Source of the DNA: Oncomelania hupensis
Taxonomy: Eukaryota > Mollusca > Gastropoda > Littorinimorpha > Pomatiopsidae
Reading direction: 5' to 3'
NCBI GenBank assembly: GCA_036898135.1
Contig: CM072512.1
Coordinates: 14,570,265 to 14,634,264 of the forward strand
Length of the DNA stretch: 64,000 nt
The translations under genes and the position numbers were made by a program. The notes under the pieces were generated by a model, which saw only the letters and a program-made list of their open reading frames with translations, had not been told where the DNA came from and ran no database searches. Shown here piece by piece: positions 55,261 through 64,000 of this stretch (its first letter is position 1; each line of letters starts with the position of its first letter).

Positions 55261-57310
55261 TGCTGAGTGGAATAGGCCGTAGATTGGTTATCGGCCCTTA
55301 TCTTGTCGCTGACGTGTTCTTGCGGGGGAGAGAGAGGGTCACAGGAAGATTAAGCAGTTGGAAGTGGAATAAAAATCAGCTTTTACGGCCTTATATATTA
55401 AAATAAACTACAAACTGTGGAATATCCACTGGCAAAGATAACATTTTTGTATGTGCAATATTTACTATTAAAATTATACATATATTCCGAATCGTTCTAA
55501 TATTATATATAGGCCTATATTAATCTGCATTTGACAATACATGCCTCCAGCGGATATCCGATGGAGCCATGTGTAAAAATGCAGATTAAGATCCCGGAAA
55601 ATCTCGTCCGTAACGCGTTAACGCCATTAGGCCAGCGGACGTAAAACACGTCTGTTCTCGAGGAAAATGAAGGATTAGGTTATGGCCCAAAATCTTGAGC
55701 AACAAATAAATGTTAAAAACTTTGGAATATCCATTGGCTTACATTTTAATTTCAGGAAGTAATTGCTTCTTATTCTACACGGTTTTTTGGAAAACCCACA
55801 GAGGGATACGGCGCTGTTTGTATTGTGCGCCGCCATTTATTTCAGGTTAAGATCTAAATCTGAACAGCCATCTCCACATGCACCCATATTGCTAACAAAC
55901 GCAGCTTGTTCTTAAATGTCTACGTTCCGTTAAAAAGATGTGTGCTTCTAACTCAAAATTTAAAATCCTTTAATATAATTATATACACTAGCTAGCCTGC
56001 ACCTCACGGAGAAGATGACCTTTACAGATAAGTCTTGTGATATGTTTCCGTTGAAGATTTAGATAAAGAAATCTTAGTACTGTCATTTTATTTAAGGTAC
56101 CAAATGCTCTGTCCAGTTTAAACTGATGTTTCGTGAAACTTTCAAGTCTTACGCGCACTTAAGACTCAGATCGTCGCTATTTCTTTACTCCAAATGTCCC
56201 TTTCAGGGATAAAATTCACTTCCATTATAGTTCTAGTTCTAAAAGAATTTGTTTTTGGCTTTGAAGAATTATATCTTGGCAAATTTCCAAATGTATTTAT
56301 TCAAAGACTAATTCACAGAGAGTGTCCTTTGGTTGGGTATCAACTCTCTCTACGTGAGTTTTTTTTTCAATCTTGCTCTTAATTTATTTTCCGTTAAAGA
56401 TTCAAATCGCTGCAGTTTGCACGGAAACACCTCGTTCAAGGAGGTGGGGGGGGGGGGCGGCGGAATTGGGTGAGAGGTGTGTGGAGGAGGGGGATGTGAA
56501 ATCCCAAGTTAAGTTCAAAGTTTATTGGAACAGCCTTTGGTTCAATCTGTTCCTACAACGTAGACTGGGGAAAGACTTTAGAAAGGGGGAGTGGGGAGTG
56601 AACAGCACAACATAGGACCTAACGTTTGGTAAACTAGGGATCTGATCTGACTTTTAAAGCAAAGTTCAAAGTTCAATAAACAGGGAAAAGGCATAGATCT
56701 AACTGCTCGTAAACGGAAGCATTCTGATAAAGGCTGTTGCCTTGAAACAGCATGTCCAAACAAACGGGGCCCACCGGCAGCAGCTACTCGCCACGGCCAT
56801 TTGTCCACATCATCACCTAGCTTTAAAGAAGAAGAAGAAGACGAGGAGGAAGAGAAGCTTTAGCAAGATAATGGTGAAAGAACAAGGAGGGAGAAGGGAG
56901 GAGGGGAAAGAGAGAGAGGGAGGAAAATGGTTGTTACAAAGATGGATGGTAAGGGGGTCTACAAACCTGAGAGGGAACTAAAGAGGGTGGAAGGAATGAG
57001 AGAAAGAGGGGGGTGGGGGGGGGTTGGAGAGGGGGGATCAACCACCTAACAAGATTAACATGGGAAAACCTAGGATGGGGCCACCTGTGGAATGATCTAG
57101 AAGTTGGTAGGTGTACACGAATTGTGGGTTAAGTTTTTTTTAATGTTATTTATTTATTTTTACGATTTATAATTGTTTGAGACTTTATCTCGTGGACCTG
57201 CTTATTTGAAATATTAAATAATTAATAATAAATTCGGTCATCGTGTAAAAGCCTTTTAAACTTAAATGGCTAATTGGATTAGGACTAGTTTACTCATTGG
57301 AAGATAGGAA
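55261..57310. other. Unique sequence, no gene recognised
   Basis: Open frames are short and featureless. G-rich patches lie at 56441-56459 and 57008-57025, and a purine-rich block at 56829-57035. Confidence 0.35.
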
Positions 57311-57322
57311 ACTTTAGTGATC

Positions 57323-57326
<4 letters not shown>

Positions 57327-57370
<44 letters not shown>

Positions 57371-57372
57371 CG
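57327..57372. repeat. (GT)n-(GC)n microsatellite
   Basis: Alternating purine-pyrimidine run, a potential Z-DNA former. Confidence 0.9.
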
Positions 57373-58082
57373 TAGTAATATGGCAGTCGGAGTCTGGCGC
57401 AGTCAGTAGACTCATGAAAGTACAGAGCCATTAAACGAAGTAATAATATTCTACACATATAGAAGCTCCGAGTTAAGTTTGTGCATGCAGAGCAGTACAT
57501 AAATTGATAAATGTTTGCATGGGAACTTGAAATCTACTCTTTTGAGGCAGACTTTTAGACATCGGAAGTAGATGGGGAGTGAGAGATATTTGTGGGTGAA
57601 CAGATATCGTGCGAAGCATCAGTTGTAGCGTAAATGTAAGAACATCTTTGAAGATTTTTTTTAGCTAACGGCATCGGAAGATTTACACGGGATGTTCTCT
57701 CTTTCATGTTGGACGCTCTGATCCCTCCTGCGTTTAGGGCGTGGTGATTCAAAGGGACATAATCAGTGTGGGTTTAGATCCTTGATGGCTTAGCGGGTAG
57801 GCGATTTCTGGAAGACTTTAGATTCGGGTAAGTTTGTTAGTTTGTTGAATGTTACGCTCAGTCGGTTTGTTTACTATGATGAGGCGGTTATAGGTTTTTG
57901 AAATCTGGTTGATGTGTTCTGAAATTAACATTAAATTGCAGGTATTATAGTGTCATGGCGCGCCTTGGTTTGTGTATTCGTCTTACAGTATTATGTGTCA
58001 GCTGTACGTAATGCCGGTTTGGTATATAGACTAAAGTATATTTAACCATTACTAACGCTGTAATGTATTTTGCCTGTTACAG

Positions 58083-58124
58083 ACTCGACCCCACAAGCTA
58101 GCATCGCCGTTCAACAAGTTGATG
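58083..58124 (+). CDS. Candidate 42-bp microexon
   Basis: Strong acceptor (TTTTGCCTGTTACAG) and consensus donor (GTAAGT at 58125) enclose 42 bases. Two frames are open: one reads TRPHKLASPFNKLM, the other, phase 2, STPQASIAVQQVD plus the first base of a further codon. The length is a multiple of three, as for alternatively included microexons. No neighbouring exons were found, so the parent gene is unknown. Confidence 0.35.
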
Positions 58125-58178
58125 GTAAGTCACAACATTACCGATATTTGTGTGTGTGTGTTGTTTTTTTCGGCTTTC

Positions 58179-58199
58179 ATCATCATCATCATCGTCATC

Positions 58200-58262
<63 letters not shown>

Positions 58263-58436
58263 GTCGTCGTCGTCCTCTTCTTCTTCTTCTTCTTCTTCTT
58301 CTTCTTTCTTCCTCATTCCTCCTCCTCTTTCTTCTTCTTCTTTCTTCTTCTTCTTCTTCTTCTTCTTCTTCTTCTTCTTCTTCTTCTTCTTCTTCTTCCT
58401 TCTTCTTCTTCTTTCTTCTTCTTTCTTCTTCTACCT
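58179..58436. repeat. (CAT)n-(CTT)n tract
   Basis: About 80 bp CAT followed by about 170 bp of CTT-rich pyrimidine sequence, directly after the candidate microexon. Confidence 0.95.
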
Positions 58437-59160
58437 CCTATTTTTTTCTCTGCCTCTCATTTTCCACCAATTTTGTTAACGTCCGATTGAATAGCAGTAG
58501 ATGGTGGTCACTGTAAAGAACTCCACATAAAGCCACGAGGCCACTGGACCTGTCCGTCTCTTCAGAGAACACGGATTGTGCACATACGATATGCCGTAAG
58601 ATGGTTCCGGTTAGCAATTTCTTAGACTTCGAGTCAGAAAATTCACACTGTTGAGTTCCAGTTTGTAAACCTATCACACTCCCAAGTCAAAAGAGCTACG
58701 CCGCTGGCTTCCGGTCTGGCTCGTGCCCAAACAAAATGGTGGGGATGGTCTTTGCATAGGATTGTCTGTCGCGCGCGCGCGTGCTTTCACGTTGGTTTGG
58801 CGTTATCTTGCGAACAAGCGAGATCTCTTGGCGGTCGGGTGTCCCCTTTTTGGCATCTCAGTATACTTAGTGATCCGTTTCCTGCTCTGTCGCCTGACCC
58901 GCACATCAAAGAACTCGTTTATATTGTAAAGATATCGGAATAGACAGCAGTACCATGTTCCTAGAACATTATTTTGAGAAAGTTAGTATAGTTGGAGTGG
59001 GGAGAGGTTATTTCTTATGGATTACTTGTTCAAAAATGTACTTTAAAAAAAAGATTTCATCTGTCAGAAAAGGTATTGTTGGATAGCATATGTTTGGATG
59101 CGTGTTATTATTATTTATTATCGTATGTATGCGGATAATTTTTTTAATTAAGCTGTTTTC
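58437..59160. other. No gene recognised
   Basis: Mixed sequence with no repeat or domain seen. Confidence 0.3.
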
Positions 59161-59161
59161 C

Positions 59162-59163
<2 letters not shown>

Positions 59164-59212
<49 letters not shown>
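59164..59212. repeat. (GT)n microsatellite
   Basis: About 24 GT units. Confidence 0.95.
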
Positions 59213-59220
<8 letters not shown>

Positions 59221-59757
59221 GTTTGTGTGTTTATATTTGTGCGTGCTTTTCTTATATTTTAGAAACAGCTGTGACACAGAGTTAATTAGTATAGCTTATG
59301 TATACATGCAAGTAAGATTACACACAATCACACAAGAGCAGTTACATGACTAGTCACTAAACACTCGATTTCCCAGGCACCTTCGGATTATGTTATATAT
59401 TAAGAGCAAGGTCGGTGATTCTAATCTACCTGCAAGTCACGTATGTGCGTGAAGGATAACTAGTCAAACAGCAAGAAGACTGGCGCATGGTGACAACATA
59501 CCTAGTTTGAAACCTATGAGGTTTGCTTACGGTAGGTGTTGTTTACAACCGTAGGTGCCTTTTCCACGAGGGCATAGGCGCGGCAAAGCACGTTTCTGGG
59601 GTGGAAAGTACGACTTGGAGAAAACTTATTCCGATTATTAATTCGCACCTCTAGCTTTGCTTTGTCCGTACATCGTAGTTGAGACTAAATAAAGTCATCT
59701 CTCTCTCCTTCTCCCCCTTCCCTCCCCCCCTCCCTTTCAAGATTTGAGAGATGAAGA

Positions 59758-60525
59758 TTAGAAGAAAGGCCTCGACTGTGTGTCGGCTACTCTATATGTG
59801 CATTGTCTTATACCCAATTCCCTCCCTTTAACTAACAAGAAAGCGTTTGACCGAGTCTGACATGCAGGTCTGTGGGCAACCATGAGAGTGTACAACATCA
59901 GCCCTAACTTTATTGAAGTCATCAAAAGTCTGTCTGAAAGGCTACATGTACAGTCCTCCATGCAACAGCGCCATCGGGAACTGGTTGAGAACAACAGTCG
60001 GCGTGCTTCAAGGATGCCTACTCTCTCCAACACTCTTCAACATCTTCCTAGAGCGCATCATGTCAGATGTCCTTGCCGATCACTAAGGCACAGTCAGGAT
60101 AGGGGGTAGAGCAATCTCCAACCTTCGTTTTGCGGATGACATTGATGGATTGGTTGGAAAGGAACAAGAACTTGAACAGCTGGTACAGAGCCTTTGGACT
60201 GGAAATAAGTGCAGAGAAGACGAAAATGATGACCAACAACACCAATGACATCAACACGAACATCAAAGTCCATGGCCAATCCCTCAACACAGTGCATAGC
60301 TTCAAATATTTAGGAGCCATTGTATCAGACAATGCGTCCCGACAGGAAGTCCTCCAGGATCGAACAAACAACTGCTGCCCTGACAAGTTTGAAGCCCATT
60401 TTGAAAGACAGGACCATCAGTCTACACTCCAAGGTAAGGCTGCTTCGCTCCATTGTCATCTCCATCTTCCTATACGCTTGCGAAACATGGATCCTCACAG
60501 CAGACCTACCAGTGTCAAGGACTAA
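59758..60525 (+). mobile_element. RTE-like LINE reverse transcriptase fragment
   Basis: Successive frames encode RT motifs of an RTE-like element: KKAFDRVW-like (written RKRLTESD in the shifted frame) near 59840, MRVYNISPNFIEVIKSL (59882-59932), RFADDIDGL near 60128-60155 (the FADD catalytic motif), LEISAEKTKMM (60202-60234), VHSFKYLGAIVSDNA (60295-60340) and IFLYACETW near 60470. Frameshifts make it nonfunctional. It ends without the usual C-terminal or tail region. Confidence 0.8.
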
Positions 60526-61774
60526 GGTTTTGATGTTTTGTGTTCATGGAAGCTATTAAAAAAGGCAATATATCATACATTCGGGATTCAGTAACGCCCA
60601 ATGACGGAATTTATCATAACTATTGAACTTGAAGGATTTTTTCCATGAAACAAGGTGTATGTTACTTCTGAAGTTAACCTGAAATTATATAAATAGTATA
60701 ACGTGGCTGCGTCATGACGCATGATGTCCCATTGAAAACATGAATGAATTTTTTTAAGTACCGTTGTAGAACGACGGAAGTTCTCATGGTTGAGCTGCTT
60801 TGCCTTGTGGACTGTCATGTCTTAACGAGGACCACGACACTACTTTTCTTTTTCCTCCTTGATCATTCACAACGGGGGATACTGAGCTTATGAATGGAGG
60901 TAATGAACTTATGAAGGGAAGTAAGTTTAATCCTCTAGCAGGGGAAGTTAGAACTATTTTCTGGGTCAGAATTTGGGTATCTGTTTTGTGAGTGTTTGTG
61001 TGCGTGCGTGTATGTGTGTGTGTTATGAAGATGTTTATTAATTCTTTGTACCCAGACGAGAAATTGATGTTAACCTTCAGAGCCGCTTGCTAAAAGTCAA
61101 GCCGTAAAACATGCACGAAAAGTGATTAAGTTTTTTAAACTACGGTAGGCTTTTGTTTTCTGTTCGGTTTGGTACAAACCACGTCGCCATCTCTACCTCG
61201 TTCACAGTCACAGACGTCTGTGCCTGCTACGTAGTTTTTAAGTATTACAAAATATGTTGGACTCCGTAAGTGTATGCTAGTCAGTACATTTTCACTTTGA
61301 TGTTGGGTATCAGTTATTTTCTCTCCTCGTGCATGAACGTCGCTTGAAACGTGTAAATTCACGTTGCCACACAAGGTGTCTCCCTTGATAAAAGATTTCA
61401 GAAGATTTTTGTTTGTTTGTTTGTTTCTCTCGAGATTCGACAGTCTGCTATGGCACTCTCATGGTTTTCTGCAATTGCTTTCATGTTTGTTTGGTGCAGT
61501 AAAACGGTATTTTTGGATGAAAGATGGGGATTCCTGATTGGTTAACACTTGATTCATACAGTCCCTGGTCTGCAAAAGATGAAAGTTGTTTGTTTATTGT
61601 GGGAAAGACATGGGAATGTCGCCTGCAGTTAATTCTTTTTTGCATTTTGTCCATTGAAACTTCCTTATTTGGATAAAGGTTGTCAATATGCATTTTTGTT
61701 TATTTTCAGGAAAACAACAAGTAGACAATATCGAAAATCTATTTAGTTTGCAAAACAAGTATTACTTATTTTTC
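60526..61774. other. No gene recognised
   Basis: Ordinary sequence. Short frames show no domain; a GT patch lies near 60985-61023. Confidence 0.35.
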
Positions 61775-61777
61775 AAG

Positions 61778-61950
61778 CATCCTAACCTATCCCGTAACTC
61801 GAAGATCGTTGGGGCACCACAGATGATCGTGTAACCAGCGTACTCGATCTTCGCTCAGTGTCAAGCCAGTCCATTCTCGAATGTGGTCCTACCTCTTTTT
61901 TATGTCTCCGTCTTGTTCTTCCTCCTTGCCTCCTTGAAAAGAAACATCAG
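61778..61950 (-). mobile_element. RTE-like LINE 3' remnant
   Basis: The plus strand begins CCTAACCTATCCCGTAACTC and shares the terminal ~150 bp of the RTE copies (AGTGTCAAGCCAGTCCATTC). It has more mismatches and a deletion of TTTCTCTGTCCTCAGC-type sequence. Confidence 0.7.
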
Positions 61951-62199
61951 GCCAGATGACGGCATAGAGGATTAAATTGGTTGGTATCAAGGGACGTAAT
62001 CGTGTACAAGACTTATTACGTCCCCTTAACACACTTAGATTATTTATTTTAGAATATTTTGCTAAAGAATGCCTATACTACGTTGAACCCCAAAAATCGT
62101 TCGTTAGTAGGTTAATTTTTAAAGAAGGTGCAAAAGAAAATTGGGGGGGTTTGTTTGTTTGTTTGTTTTTGTTTTGTTTTGTTTGGGTTTTTTTCTTAC

Positions 62200-62245
62200 T
62201 TTTTTTGGGGGGTGGGGGGTAGAAGTGGGGGGGGGGGGCGTTAAG
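62200..62245. repeat. G-rich low-complexity patch
   Basis: Runs of G (TTTTTTTGGGGGGTGGGG and a further block) after a (GTTT)n stretch. Confidence 0.8.
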
Positions 62246-62517
62246 AATGTGAAATTTAACCCTAAATTCAGTTGGGAGCATTTTTCATGGAATGTAAACT
62301 TTGAACCCCACAAACATTTAACATTGTCCTTTCGTAGTTTATATGTCGCATTAGTTTGATATATACAAGCGTCCTTGTCAAGTTTTATTATGATGAAGAA
62401 TATGAATGTTGTCACTGTCTGTCTTTTCTACAAGTATGGTGTCGTCTGTTTGTCTTAAAAGGACATCCGGCCTACCACCACCCTTACCATTCCCCTCTCT
62501 TCCCTTGACCACAACAG

Positions 62518-62930
62518 CATCCACCTCCTATCCTATCCTATCCTATCCTACCCTATCCCGTAACTCGGGGGGTCGTAGGGGCACCACAGATGATCGTTTA
62601 ACCAACGTACTCCATCTTTCCCTGTCCTCAGCAACCCTGATTGTTTCGCTCAGTGTCAAACCAGTCCATTCTCGAATGTTGTCCTCCCATCTCTTTTCCG
62701 GTCTCCCCCTTCTTCTACCTCATTGCACTGTACCTTGCAGGATAGTCTTTGCAAGACCTGATGATCTTAGAATTTCCTTGCAGGTGTTTGTGGGGACAAT
62801 AAAGATTCTGTATTCTGATCTGGTGACGTGGCCATACCATCGGAGTTTCCGTTTTTTCACCACTGTGAGCAGGTCATCGTGTTGTCCAACGGCTTGTGTG
62901 ATGGTCTGTCGGACTCCCACCCCCACGCAT
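62518..62930 (-). mobile_element. RTE-like LINE 3' fragment, interrupted
   Basis: The minus strand encodes KKRKLRWYGHVTRS, then (after the insertion at 62768-62815) RSSGLAKTILQGTVQ. It continues to the AGTGTCAAACCAGTCCATTC region and a (GGATA)n tail (TATCC repeats at 62527-62556). Confidence 0.8.
62762..62821 (+). mobile_element. Gamma mini-insertion inside the RTE copy
   Basis: 48 bp (62768-62815: TAGAATTTCCTTGCAGGTG, then GGGGACAATAAAGATTC and a CTGTATTC tail) interrupt the RTE sequence. TGATCT at 62762-62767 and 62816-62821 flanks it; the uninterrupted sequence in other RTE copies has one TGATCT. The GGGGAC-ATAAA ending parallels the alpha and beta mini-elements. Confidence 0.75.
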
Positions 62931-63019
62931 AGCAAATTTATTTGCATTATTTAACATTGTCTTTTGTCTTCGTTTTGGCCATCTACACTCGTTTAATCGT
63001 CTCTTTTGAATACATACTT

Positions 63020-63105
63020 ACATACATACATATATACATGTAGACATATATACATACATACATACATACATACATACATACATACATACATACATACATA
63101 CATGC
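63020..63105. repeat. (CATA)n microsatellite
   Basis: Tetranucleotide array with a few interruptions. Confidence 0.95.
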
Positions 63106-63129
63106 TTACATACACGCATATATACCCAG

Positions 63130-64000
63130 GATTCAGCCTGACACAAAAAAAGCTATGGGCCATTGGGCCCCTCAGATCAAATTTCAATGGGCCATGATTT
63201 CAGCAGTAATTTACGTACATGTAAAAGATAACCTGGATATATTATTACAGAAATTAAAACAAAATAGATTATTGTGAGTGTGCATGTGTTGTGAAGCATG
63301 TTTACCAACAAAACACTAACACTAATAGATGTTGTTGGTGCTGTAGGTGTTTCTCACAGATTATTCTGAAAACTGCAATGTTTTAAAAACAATTTTAAAA
63401 AAATTGAAACTCTTTGCATTAAACAAAATTTCAATTCCTTTTTTTTTTTTTTTTTAAAGTTTGGAGGGGGGGTTCCGGAACCCAGGTAACCCCCAACCCC
63501 CCCCCCCCCCTGGGTCCGGCCCTGAGAACAGGGATCAGTATTTTGACTTGACTCGGGGCTCACACAATCATCTTGCGTAGGATTAGCGGCGGTAGACTGT
63601 AGTTTAACAGCAGCAAACGACAGTCTAGACTGTCCTACCTCAAGTTTAGGTATTTTGAGGGGTGGGGGCGGGGGGGGGGTGGAAGTGGGGGCGGGGCATT
63701 TTCAAAGCGCGCGGCACAAAGAAAAACACAAAATCCTCCTTGCACGGACACAACATACGCGCAGACGATAGCAAATTCTGATTTGGAAGAATCGTACAAC
63801 ACTTCTTATTGGCTGAAAGATCAACATCAGGGCCCTCATAGCCAATCGATGAACTTGCCTTAGCAAAAGCACGTTTGTCGCCTCCAATACAGTGCACTGT
63901 TATTGTGGTGGCGCACTGGTACCAAAAATTGAAGCGCCATTCGGCCCCTGGCAAGAATTGTAGATGGGTCATTTTTAATTTTTATGCGTCAATGGCGCAG
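63130..64000 (-). repeat. Unclassified dispersed-repeat region
   Basis: Contains an 18-T run (about 63439-63456), the palindrome GGGTTCCGGAACCC (about 63469-63482), a C run (63498-63511) and TGGGTCCGGCCCTGAG. From memory, the GGGCCGGACCCAGGGGG arrangement on the minus strand is common in invertebrate repeats. Two places share a minus-strand GGGGCC-AATGGC motif (about 63155 and 63940). A 108-codon minus-strand frame at 63646-63972 has no recognised domain. The element class is unknown. Confidence 0.4.

Overview
This is an intron- and repeat-rich eukaryotic (animal) sequence with no prokaryotic organisation. The microsatellite load is very high: (CT)n, (GATA)n, (ATT)n, (TTC)n and (GT)n. It also carries tRNA-derived SINEs and LINE remnants of three types: I-like with RNase H, RTE-like and L2/CR1-like. 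Together these suggest a marine invertebrate, plausibly a gastropod mollusc. That placement is inference; no marker gene fixes the species.

The dominant feature is a ~20 kb direct duplication around an assembly gap of exactly 500 N (31753-32252). Copy A (11649-31752) ends at the last base before the gap. Copy B (32253-52525) begins at the first base after it, at the same point where copy A starts. Sequence left of A and right of B is single copy. This is what two overlapping, unmerged haplotype contigs look like when scaffolded end to end, so I read A and B as alleles of one locus. They differ by about 1-3 % in short stretches I compared by eye, by several VNTR lengths, and by at least six clean insertions.

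Layout. 1-11648: single-copy flank with a 666-bp retroposon carrying target-site duplications, a short hairpin retroposon, a palindromic-unit minisatellite, an inverted-repeat pair, an L2-like LINE fragment and a long polypyrimidine tract. 11649-31752 (A) and 32253-52525 (B): the allelic pair, each with SINEs, a giant (GATA)n array, an RTE 3' fragment, a minisatellite and an I-like LINE that has lost its reverse transcriptase. Each also has scattered short open segments with splice signals that may be exons of an unidentified plus-strand gene. 52526-64000: single-copy flank with four RTE fragments, a candidate 42-bp microexon and unclassified repeats.

The most novel signal is a set of very short retroposons (about 45-65 bp). 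They consist of little more than a 3'-terminal hairpin plus a microsatellite tail. Independent insertions of the same family share the same 5' end, located at the base of the hairpin, and three of them have 11-12 bp target-site duplications. The same hairpin ends the I-like LINE and a 666-bp retroposon, so these look like products of LINE machinery that stopped at, or needs only, the terminal hairpin. No complete host gene can be established from this window.
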